A stretch of 29,019 nt of DNA, taken from the NCBI RefSeq assembly GCF_003466125.1, contig NZ_QSOC01000005.1:1-29019 (forward strand). Direction: 5' to 3'. Within the stretch, counting starts at the first letter, position 1; each line of letters begins with the position of its first letter. The notes under the pieces were generated by a model that was given only the letters and a program-made list of their open reading frames with translations, was not told where the DNA came from and ran no database searches. Both the position numbers and the translations under genes were made by a program. This document shows positions 1 through 9,274 of the stretch, in pieces. This DNA is from Collinsella sp. TM10-22. Its GTDB lineage: Bacteria; Actinomycetota; Coriobacteriia; Coriobacteriales; Coriobacteriaceae.

Positions 1-3
1 TGA

Positions 4-35
4 GCCCTGCAGTCCGCTCCGACTGCGGGGCTTTT
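4..35 (+). terminator. Rho-independent terminator of a gene left of the window
   Basis: Arms CCCTGCAGTC (5-14) and GACTGCGGGG (21-30) pair with one wobble around a 6-nt loop and are followed by CTTTTG. The gene it ends lies outside the window. It closely resembles the terminator at 5882-5912. The two differ at paired positions in a compensating way (G-C in one, A-T in the other), which supports a real stem. Confidence 0.75.
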
Positions 36-47
36 GCTATTCACCTA

Positions 48-195
48 GTCATTGGGGACAAACCCGGCACTTGGGGACGGTCCTTTCCTGCCGGCAGCTT
101 GGGACAGTCCTTAATAGTCATTGGGGACGTTCTTAAACGACTAGTCAAACAAGAACGTCCCCAACGACTACTCATTTAAGTCTGTCCCCAATGAC
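48..195. repeat. Nested inverted repeats of the TTGGGGAC family
   Basis: Outer arms GTCATTGGGGACA (48-60) and TGTCCCCAATGAC (183-195) are exact complements. Inside them lies a second inverted repeat of 20 bp (115-134 and 151-170, one mismatch) with a 16-nt loop that itself holds GACTAGTC. The segment 61-111 recurs at 5956-6006 with one difference. No protein is encoded here. The pattern fits a REP-like intergenic repeat or the remnant of one. Confidence 0.75.
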
Positions 196-205
196 TGCCC
201 AATGG

Positions 206-370
206 CTGGGAAGGCGCATCCCACACCGACGCATTGCCTTCGGGCCCTCTCCCCAGGCTCTCCATAGCTCAGCTGGACTCCCCGCAACCTGTTCCGAGTT
301 GGCGGAACGAGCGCGACGTGGAGTGTCATTCTTTACCGCGTTAGACTAGACGCAGGGAAAGGAGGAGGAC
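206..370 (+). promoter_or_regulatory. Upstream region of the PRD regulator gene
   Basis: This stretch carries a stray copy of the GGAAgGCGCATCCCA motif near 209, a small dyad GTTCCG-N6-CGGAAC (291-308) and a strong ribosome binding site AGGAGGAGGAC directly before the ATG at 371. A possible -10 is TAGACT (342-347), but I see no good -35. The dyad could be an operator. The sequence alone does not show this. Confidence 0.35.
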
Positions 371-2266
371 ATGGATGCTCGCGTCAAGCAGCTTGTAAAT
401 ATGATCGAGGACGCTCAGCCTGTCGCTGTCGCGGTACTTGCCAAGCGTCTCGAGGTAAGCGAACGCGCCGTGAGAAACTATATCCATCGCGCAAACGACA
501 ACCTTGCAGGGGTTGCACGCATCGTTGGCAGCAAGGGGCAGTATCGTATCGATGTTGCACGTGCAGATGAGCTTGCTCGCTTGCTAGACGGTGCGGCTCT
601 GGCTCATCCGGGCATTCCTGATACGCGCGACGGCCGTGTGTCCTTCCTTCTTAACGACCTCCTCATGCGGTCCCAGTGGGTGACGATTGAGGAGTATGCG
701 GATTTACTCTACGTTTCGGCGCGAACTCTGTCCAATGACATGCGTCTGGTAGAGCAGAAACTCGCCCAATTTGACTTAACGCTCGAAAAGCGCCCACGCT
801 ACGGAATCCGCGTTGCGGGCGGGGAGTCGCAACGGCGCCTGTGCCTCGCCTCGCTGGTGAGGCCCGTGTTGCCCGACACCGACGATGCAAAGCTCGCCGA
901 GCGCCTGCGGGCCATCGCCGCATGTGTGGACGATGCCCTGACGGCCTCGCCCGTCACGGTGAGCTCGCTGGCATCCCGCAATCTCATCATGCATCTTTAC
1001 ATCGCTCTTGGCCGCATCGAGCAGGGCTGCTATGTCCCAGCTGCAGAATCGGACGTTCAAAAACTGGAGGGAACGCGCGAATACGCCGCGGCTTTCCAGA
1101 TTGCCGCAAACATCAAGGATGCCCTGGGCGTGAGCATGCCCCGAGAAGAGGTTGCCTTTATCGCAATCCATTTGCTCGGCAGGGGCACGGGCGTGCCCGA
1201 GAAGGGCTCTGCCGTTATCTCGGACGAGATGTGGGAGATTGCTTCCGAGATGGTACGTGCGGTCAACGATGAGTTTAGGTTTGACTTTAGCGGCGATCTT
1301 GAACTTCGCATGAACCTTGCTCGGCATATCGGCCCTCTGGGCTATCGCCTTGAATATCACATGCATATGGATAACCCCATGCTGCCCGATATCAAGACGA
1401 GGTTTCCGTTGGCCTATTCGATGGCAGCTGGCACCTCGCAGGTACTCGAGCGTCATTTTGGCAGCCAGCCCTCTGATGAAGAGCTCGGCTACATCGCCAT
1501 GGCATTTGCCCTGGCCCTCGAGCAGCAAGCCGACCAGCCGCGTCGCAAACGCATCCTGATCGTGTGCGCCTCGGGAGCGGGAAGCGCCCGTATGCTAGAG
1601 CACCAGTACCGCAAGCAGTTTGGCATGTATATCGATTCGATTGAGACATGCGATGTCGCCCGCGTGGGAACGCTCGATTTTTCGCACATCGACTACGTGT
1701 TCACAACGGTGCCGCTCAACGTCAAGTTGCCCGTGCCCGTTCGCGAGGCCGATTTCTTCTTGGAGACGAGCGATGTCAACGCTATCCGCAAGGTGTTGAG
1801 CGACGACACTGCGCAATCGGACTCCGTGAGCTCTTTCTTTAGCCGTGCCCTGTTCTTCAACCGCGTTGAGGCGTCGTCGAAGCAGGCCGTTCTCCGATAT
1901 CTCTCCGAGCGCGCCGTCGAGAGCGGCCGTGTCGATGCCCAGTTTGCCCAAGAGGTCGCCGAGCGCGAGAGCGCGAGTGCCACCTCGTTTGGCAATGGGG
2001 TAGCCATGCCCCATGGGATGCATCCCTTGAGCGCCGAGGCCTTTGTTACCGTGGGCCTGCTCGAACATCCCATTCTTTGGGACGAATACGGCCATGAGGT
2101 CGATATCGTCTTTATGGTGTCGTTTGCCCGGTCGGGCGGCGATGAGGCGCGGATCTTGAGCTCGCTGCTCGCTGAGATCTTTATGGACCGCCAGGGGGTC
2201 GAGCGCTTACGCGAGCGCCGGTCCTGGCATGAGCTGATGGCGCTTGTGCAAGCGCATACGGCTTAA
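371..2266 (+). CDS. licR: LicR-type PRD transcriptional activator with PTS EIIB- and EIIA-like domains
   Basis: This is a DNA-binding activator of a beta-glucoside PTS operon whose activity is set by PTS phosphorylation. The 631 residues match the LicR/MtlR architecture. An HTH lies at about 17-40 and a second HTH (Mga-like) at about 103-125. PRD1 spans about 195-280 with His208 and His267, and PRD2 about 290-390 with His319. A Cys-type EIIB-like segment is at 394-475 (Cys399 in VCASGAG), and an EIIA (mannitol/fructose type) at about 485-631 with His548 in MPHG. By internal alignment of the two PRDs, the second PRD2 histidine is replaced by Ala378 (YIAMAF against FIAIHL in PRD1). The gene lies 115 nt before the EIIA gene and probably regulates it. 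The start follows a strong SD. The symbol is by family resemblance only. Confidence 0.88.
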   Translation: MDARVKQLVNMIEDAQPVAVAVLAKRLEVSERAVRNYIHRANDNLAGVARIVGSKGQYRIDVARADELARLLDGAALAHPGIPDTRDGRVSFLLNDLLMRSQWVTIEEYADLLYVSARTLSNDMRLVEQKLAQFDLTLEKRPRYGIRVAGGESQRRLCLASLVRPVLPDTDDAKLAERLRAIAACVDDALTASPVTVSSLASRNLIMHLYIALGRIEQGCYVPAAESDVQKLEGTREYAAAFQIAANIKDALGVSMPREEVAFIAIHLLGRGTGVPEKGSAVISDEMWEIASEMVRAVNDEFRFDFSGDLELRMNLARHIGPLGYRLEYHMHMDNPMLPDIKTRFPLAYSMAAGTSQVLERHFGSQPSDEELGYIAMAFALALEQQADQPRRKRILIVCASGAGSARMLEHQYRKQFGMYIDSIETCDVARVGTLDFSHIDYVFTTVPLNVKLPVPVREADFFLETSDVNAIRKVLSDDTAQSDSVSSFFSRALFFNRVEASSKQAVLRYLSERAVESGRVDAQFAQEVAERESASATSFGNGVAMPHGMHPLSAEAFVTVGLLEHPILWDEYGHEVDIVFMVSFARSGGDEARILSSLLAEIFMDRQGVERLRERRSWHELMALVQAHTA

Positions 2267-2293
2267 GGCTTCTTTTGTCGAAAACCCTGCCTG

Positions 2294-2320
2294 CCTGCAA
2301 TAAACCTCGAGGATTGCGGG
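2294..2320 (+). promoter_or_regulatory. Dyad between the regulator and PTS genes
   Basis: CCTGCAAT (2294-2301) and ATTGCGGG (2313-2320) pair with one wobble, and the spacer contains the palindrome CCTCGAGG. No T-tract follows, so an activator operator is more likely than a terminator. It sits about 60 nt before the EIIA start, where a LicR-type activator site might be expected. Confidence 0.35.
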
Positions 2321-2381
2321 TGGGAGATAGGCGTTTCGAATATTCAAGTACAAACCAAACATCACGGGAGAGGAGACCGTT

Positions 2382-2708
2382 ATGGACGATCAGGGAACCG
2401 AGATGGTTTCGTTTCAGCTGGTCGCTGCAGCGGGAGAGGCGCGCAGCCTTGCCTTCGAAGCCCTTGAAAAGGCAAAGGCGGGGGATTTTGACGCTGCCGC
2501 CAAACTCATGAAGCAGTCAAAGGATGCGGGAATCAAAGCTCACCACATCCAAACGCAGCTGCTTTCGACCGAGGCGGCGGGCGAGCATCTGTCGGTGGAT
2601 GTGTTGCTGGTCCATGCTCAGGACCACCTCATGTGCTCCATGCTTGCTCAGGAGCTCGTGCAGGAGCTGATCTGCCTGTATGAGCGCACTGCAGCCAAGA
2701 ACGCCTAA
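2382..2708 (+). CDS. celC: PTS lactose/cellobiose-specific EIIA component
   Basis: This small cytoplasmic phosphocarrier takes phosphate from HPr and passes it to the EIIB encoded next to it. Its 108 residues are the normal length for the trimeric all-helical Lac/Cel EIIA family. The family motif is visible as VHAQDHLM, with His78 as the phosphorylated residue and Asp81 as the expected metal ligand at the trimer core. SD GAGAGGAG precedes the ATG. The EIIB gene follows after 46 nt. Sugar specificity cannot be read from EIIA alone, but the GH1 gene downstream points to a beta-glucoside such as cellobiose rather than lactose. Confidence 0.92.
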   Translation: MDDQGTEMVSFQLVAAAGEARSLAFEALEKAKAGDFDAAAKLMKQSKDAGIKAHHIQTQLLSTEAAGEHLSVDVLLVHAQDHLMCSMLAQELVQELICLYERTAAKNA

Positions 2709-2754
2709 CGGCGTGCGGCGACTATCCAACCAATCAATGCGAAGGGAATCCCTT

Positions 2755-3048
2755 ATGAAGATCCTTCTTGTTTGCGCAGCTGGCCTGTCTACAAGCATTC
2801 TGATGAAGAAACTCGAGAAATACGCGGAGCAAAACGGCATCGAGCTCGATATCGATGCGGTGGGTATCGGCGAGTATCAGGAGACCTGCGCCGATTATGA
2901 CGTGCTGCTCTTGGGGCCGCAGGTGTCCTACCAGCTCAACACCGTCAAGCAGGGGAGCGGTAAGCCGACCGCGGTCATCCCCGCACAGGACTACGGCATG
3001 GGCAACGCCGCCAACGTGCTGGCACTCGCCCAGTCGCTGTTGGGCTAG
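2755..3048 (+). CDS. celA: PTS cellobiose/lactose-specific EIIB component
   Basis: This cytoplasmic phosphotransfer subunit passes phosphate from EIIA to the incoming sugar bound by EIIC. Its 97 residues fit the PTS_IIB lactose/cellobiose fold. The active-site loop CAAGLSTS starts at Cys7, the residue that is phosphorylated. The ATG at 2755 is chosen because the family begins with a 'MKILLVCAAG'-type strand and GAAGGGA lies just upstream; in-frame sequence before it overlaps the EIIA gene and has no family resemblance. The EIIC gene begins 9 nt after its stop, so the two are probably translated together. Confidence 0.93.
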   Translation: MKILLVCAAGLSTSILMKKLEKYAEQNGIELDIDAVGIGEYQETCADYDVLLLGPQVSYQLNTVKQGSGKPTAVIPAQDYGMGNAANVLALAQSLLG

Positions 3049-3057
3049 GAGGCGACT

Positions 3058-5863
<2,806 letters not shown>

Positions 5864-5881
5864 CTCTTGCAGGTCTGTTGC

Positions 5882-5912
5882 CCCCGCGGTCCGCTTCGGC
5901 CGCGGGGCTTTT
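5882..5912 (+). terminator. Terminator of the PTS/glucosidase operon
   Basis: Perfect arms CCCCGCGG (5882-5889) and CCGCGGGG (5900-5907) enclose a 10-nt loop and are followed by CTTTTG. It lies 18 nt after the glucosidase stop codon. Confidence 0.85.
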
Positions 5913-5955
5913 GCTATTGAGGCGGCTGTTCATGAGGAGCATTGCAGACTGCGGA

Positions 5956-6006
5956 AACCCGGCACTTGGGGACGTTCCTTTCCTGCCGGCAGCTTGGGAC
6001 AGTCCT
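5956..6006. repeat. Second copy of the 51-bp intergenic repeat
   Basis: This segment matches 61-111 with a single difference (GACGT here, GACGG there). In both places it comes about 45-50 nt after a near-identical terminator. The related ends GTCCCCAACGACnACTCATTTAAGTC at about 156-182 and 6264-6291 make the second half of the same pair. Confidence 0.8.
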
Positions 6007-6028
6007 AAAAGGCCGCATCGATCAACTG

Positions 6029-6200
6029 CGGAAAGCACATCCCAGAATGAGCGTCCAACATGGGGTGCGGTTTCCCTTGAGGCCCTCAATCGGAAAATGC
6101 ATCCCAGATTTTTGTCGAAAAGCGGTCCCTAGTTTCCCAAACGGGCCGCTAACGGAAAGCGCATCCCGCTATTGGGCCCCAAAGCAGGATGCGCTTTCCG
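6029..6200. repeat. Degenerate tandem array with 62-bp period and terminal hairpin
   Basis: The motif CGGAAArYrCATCCC starts at 6029, 6091 and 6153, exactly 62 bp apart each time. The first two units also share GTTTCCC at the same offset (position 42 of the unit). The third unit ends in a hairpin, with arm 6153-6170 pairing with 6183-6200 (18 bp, one mismatch) around a GC-rich loop. No ORF with gene-like properties covers it. Function is unknown. It may be a relic of repeat expansion. Confidence 0.65.
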
Positions 6201-6263
6201 TGCCGGCAGTTCCAAGCAGTTCGGGATGGCCCTTTTCGTCTGCTCTCGGCCGGCGTCCGTAAG

Positions 6264-6334
6264 ACTGTCCCCAACGACCACTCATTTAAGTCTGTCCCCA
6301 ATGAGTGCGTATGTCCCCAATGAGTGCCCAATGA
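6264..6334. repeat. Clustered TGTCCCCAA direct repeats
   Basis: TGTCCCCAA occurs three times, at about 6264, 6293 and 6311, twice followed by TGAGTGC. The block corresponds to 156-200 at the left flank of the operon. It runs directly into the 3' end of the minus-strand peptidase gene. Confidence 0.65.
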
Positions 6335-7336
6335 CTAGTAGTAGGCCCACATGGCTTCGACTTCGTTGAGGACTTCTACGACGCCCCAGCGACGGGCGCT
6401 GCGGCTGGCCGAGTTGGGGTCGTAGACGCCAATCTGATTGGCATTGTCGATGCCGTAGAGCACGATGTAGTGGCCTACGTTGGTAAACGTACCGGGGCGC
6501 ACTGCGGCGATAACGGGCGCACCCGAGTGAAGTGCTTGGGTAATCGATTCACGATCGTTATAGAGCTGTGTTCCGTTGAGTCCCAGCTGCCACGCACCGC
6601 CTGTCATAAACGACCACTCGGTGGCACCAGTGGGGGCGTAGTTGCCGGCTTCGGCCAGCGCGCATATATCGACCGGCGTCTTATCGGTGTGGCCGGTCTT
6701 AAAGATATAGACCATGGTGAGGCAAGTGGGACCGCAAGCGTTTTCGCGGATAGTGCCACCGGCATAGGACAGCTCCGACCATGCGGGGTCAATTTGGTAG
6801 ATGTGGGGCATGGTGCCGGCCTGCCATTGCGAGCGTGGGGTCGAGAACGCAAAGGAGTAACCGGGTGCGACGGGAGCTTTAAGCAGCTTGTCCTCGGCAG
6901 TGGGCTCAAGACCGGCTGATCCGTGGGAGATACAGGATCCCAAAAACACAAAGACGAGACAGGCGGCAATGGAGCAAAGCGCAAGGCGTAGGCGGCGGGC
7001 CGGAAGCACGTGGCTTGTGGTATGCGACGCGGGGTGAGGGGCGGAATTGCCGCGATCGCGTTGAGGTCGCGAAAAGGAGCGTTTAACGTAGTAGTCGGTC
7101 TTACGGCGATCGTAGCGGCGCGGCTGTGATGTGTCGGTCTGGCGTTGGCGTGCGCTCGTACTCACGCGGTCTGACTGCTGCACGGTACGGCTTTGTTGCC
7201 GAGATGAAGCCCCGGGCTGCTCTTGGGGGCGCTGCTGGTTGCCGTTGTCGGAGGTGCTTCTGGGCGTTGGCGTGGTGCGGCCGGCAAGGCGCACGCTTTG
7301 TGGCCGTTGGTCGCCGTCATTGTATCCGCATGCCAT
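6335..7336 (-). CDS. Membrane-anchored C39-like (papain-fold) cysteine peptidase
   Basis: The 333-residue protein has three parts. Residues 1-110 are Gln/Arg/Ser/Thr-rich and look disordered. A single membrane segment lies at about 117-137. An extracytoplasmic C39_2-like domain covers about 175-333. The catalytic set is visible: Cys201 in NACGPTC, His289 in VGHYIVLYG, and Asp306/Asn308 in YDPNS. Substrates of this family include peptides and cell-wall or adhesin linkages; here the substrate is unknown. The ATG at 7336 is chosen because AAGG lies 8 nt upstream; a GTG three codons earlier overlaps that SD. It is the only minus-strand gene in the window, divergent from the permease gene and without a recognisable partner. 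Confidence 0.75.
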   Translation of the reverse strand: MACGYNDGDQRPQSVRLAGRTTPTPRSTSDNGNQQRPQEQPGASSRQQSRTVQQSDRVSTSARQRQTDTSQPRRYDRRKTDYYVKRSFSRPQRDRGNSAPHPASHTTSHVLPARRLRLALCSIAACLVFVFLGSCISHGSAGLEPTAEDKLLKAPVAPGYSFAFSTPRSQWQAGTMPHIYQIDPAWSELSYAGGTIRENACGPTCLTMVYIFKTGHTDKTPVDICALAEAGNYAPTGATEWSFMTGGAWQLGLNGTQLYNDRESITQALHSGAPVIAAVRPGTFTNVGHYIVLYGIDNANQIGVYDPNSASRSARRWGVVEVLNEVEAMWAYY

Positions 7337-7691
7337 TCGAATCACCTTGCCTCGTGTGTAACTTGTCTATCCTACATAAAAAGATGCACGACACATGGGT
7401 ATGTGCGCCAAAAGCCTGACAAATGGTATGAACGTTGCCGCGCCGCGCGCCAAGCGTCACGGCAACAGGTATCCAAAAGCAGACAAGATGAAAGCGTCCA
7501 GGACGAATGACGTCTCCCGCCGTTCGTCCCAAAAACGGCGCCGCTCGTTTTGCAGTTCTGCCTTCGGTCGAGCCATAAGCGGCAGCGTGGCGCCGAGGCC
7601 GTATCTTAAAGCCACGAAATAAAAGCGCGCGGTCGAACAGGCCGCGCAAGGGGTGACGCCAGGGGGCGTCAAAAAGGAAAGGAGGGGAACA
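7337..7691. promoter_or_regulatory. Divergent intergenic region, peptidase / permease
   Basis: This region separates two divergent genes. I see no coding potential. On the right, GCGCGG (7627-7632) pairs with CCGCGC (7642-7647). GACGCC-AGGG-GGCGTC (7655-7670) then forms a perfect 6-bp hairpin directly before the SD AAAGGAGGGG. Neither stem is followed by a T-run. No convincing -35/-10 pair was found on either strand. Confidence 0.4.
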
Positions 7692-9143
7692 ATGGCGGAC
7701 AAGAACGCAGAAGTTGCAGTCGAGGACAACGGCGGCATGAAGAAAACGCTTTCGCTCTGGAACTTCTTCACCATCGGTTTCGGTGCCATCATCGGTACCG
7801 GTTGGGTTCTGCAGGTCGGCGACTGGATGGTCGTGGGCGGCGGTCCCGTTCCCGCTATGATTGCATTCCTCTTGGGCGCAATCTTCCTCGTGCCCGTCGG
7901 AGCTGTTTTTGGTGAGCTCACGGCTGCTATCCCAATTTCGGGCGGCATCGTCGAGTATGTCGATCGTAGCTTTGGCCGTACGATGAGCTACATCACCGGC
8001 TGGCTCCTGGCCCTGGGCAACGGCATCCTGTGCCCGTGGGAGGCCATCGCCATCTCGACCCTCGTGTCCGAGATGTTCGGCAGCCTGCCCGGCCTTGAGT
8101 GGCTGCGCGCCGTCAAGCTCTACACCATCCTGGGCGCCGACGTTTACCTGTTCCCGACGCTGATCGCGCTCGGCTTTGCAACCTACGTCATCTTCCTCAA
8201 CTTCCGCGGTGCCAGCTCGGCCGCCAAGCTGCAGGCCTTCCTGACCAAGGCCCTGCTCTGCGGCATGCTACTCGCCATGGGCGTCTCGCTGTTCACCGGC
8301 TCGCCGGACAACGCCATGCCCGTGTTCTCCCAGGTCACCGGTGCTGGCGGCGGCAAGCCTGCTACCGAGGGCACCAGCCTGTTCGCAGGCATCGTTTCGG
8401 TCCTGGTTCTGACCCCGTTCTTCTACGCCGGCTTCGACACCATTCCTCAGCAGGCTGAGGAAGCAGCCGAGGGCCTCAACTGGAACAAGTTCGGCAAGAT
8501 CATCTCCTTGGCTCTGCTGGCCGCCGGCGGCTTCTACATGGTCTGCATCTACTCGTTCGGCACCATCCTCGACTGGCATGAGTTTGTTAAGAGCCCGGTT
8601 CCCGCGCTTGCCTGCCTCAAGGGCATCAACATGCTCCTGTACCTGGCCATGCTCGTCATCGCCACGCTTGGACCCATGGGCCCGATGAACTCCTTCTACG
8701 GCGCCACGAGCCGCATCATGCTCGCCATGGGCCGCAAGGGCCAGCTGCCCGAGAAGTTCGCCGAGGTCGATCCCAAGTCCGGCGCTCCCAAGCTCGCCTG
8801 CGTCGTTCTGGGCGTCATCACCGTCGTCGGTCCGTTCCTGGGCAAGAACATGCTCATCCCTCTGACCAACGTGTCGGCTCTCGCCTTCATCTTCTCCTGC
8901 GGCATGGTCGCCCTCGCTTGCCTGCGCATGCGCTTCACCGAGCCCGACCTGCCTCGTCCCTACGAGGTGCCCGGCGGCAAGTTTGGCATCAGCCTCGCTA
9001 TCGTTGCCTGCGGCACCATCATTGGCCTGCTCGTGATCCCGTTCTCTCCCGCCTCCCTCAACATGGTGGAGTGGAGCATCGTGATCGGCTGGCTGGCTGT
9101 TGGCCTGGCCCTCATGGCCTTCACCAATTCCCGCAAAAAATAA
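7692..9143 (+). CDS. APC-superfamily amino acid permease
   Basis: This is a secondary transporter in the cytoplasmic membrane, probably for an amino acid or amine. The 483 residues contain about twelve hydrophobic segments. The first carries the family motif GFGAIIGTGW at about residue 27-36, the unwound substrate-binding stretch of APC proteins. Later segments hold PISGGIVEY and a GPMGPMNSFYGATSR stretch typical of the family. The ATG at 7692 has a strong SD 4-5 nt before it; 13 extra in-frame codons upstream fall in the hairpin leader. Codons end mostly in C or G, suggesting high expression. The amidohydrolase gene follows after 131 nt, so the pair may import and cleave the same compound. 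Substrate unknown. Confidence 0.87.
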   Translation: MADKNAEVAVEDNGGMKKTLSLWNFFTIGFGAIIGTGWVLQVGDWMVVGGGPVPAMIAFLLGAIFLVPVGAVFGELTAAIPISGGIVEYVDRSFGRTMSYITGWLLALGNGILCPWEAIAISTLVSEMFGSLPGLEWLRAVKLYTILGADVYLFPTLIALGFATYVIFLNFRGASSAAKLQAFLTKALLCGMLLAMGVSLFTGSPDNAMPVFSQVTGAGGGKPATEGTSLFAGIVSVLVLTPFFYAGFDTIPQQAEEAAEGLNWNKFGKIISLALLAAGGFYMVCIYSFGTILDWHEFVKSPVPALACLKGINMLLYLAMLVIATLGPMGPMNSFYGATSRIMLAMGRKGQLPEKFAEVDPKSGAPKLACVVLGVITVVGPFLGKNMLIPLTNVSALAFIFSCGMVALACLRMRFTEPDLPRPYEVPGGKFGISLAIVACGTIIGLLVIPFSPASLNMVEWSIVIGWLAVGLALMAFTNSRKK

Positions 9144-9163
9144 CGCCTAGCCGGGACGGATCG

Positions 9164-9192
9164 GGTGTGCGGGGCCCTCTCTCCCGCGCACC
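9164..9192 (+). terminator. Strong hairpin after the permease gene
   Basis: GGTGTGCGGG (9164-9173) pairs with CCCGCGCACC (9183-9192) with one wobble and a 9-nt loop. There is no T-run directly after it, so it may stabilise the permease mRNA or reduce readthrough rather than terminate fully. Confidence 0.45.
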
Positions 9193-9252
9193 GAACCCGG
9201 CACCACTTGGGTAGTTTTGTGAGGCCTTAACCCAACGCGGCCTCGCCCACTA

Positions 9253-9270
9253 TATGGATCCATAAGGAGG
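9253..9270 (+). promoter_or_regulatory. Palindrome abutting the amidohydrolase SD
   Basis: TATGGATCCATA (9253-9264) is a perfect palindrome that runs straight into AAGGAGG (9264-9270), 4 nt before the ATG at 9275. Another dyad, GAGGCC/GGCCTC (9221-9226 and 9239-9244), precedes it. It may be a protein-binding site or chance; the SD itself is strong. Confidence 0.4.
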
Positions 9271-9274
9271 AACC

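Noticed and set aside
255..320. tRNA-like string TAGCTCAGCTGGA
   Set aside because: It resembles a tRNA D-arm, but no acceptor stem, anticodon arm or T-arm can be folded around it.
6029..6200. CRISPR array
   Set aside because: Only three units, the repeat is short and imperfect, the spacers share sequence, and no cas genes are in the window.
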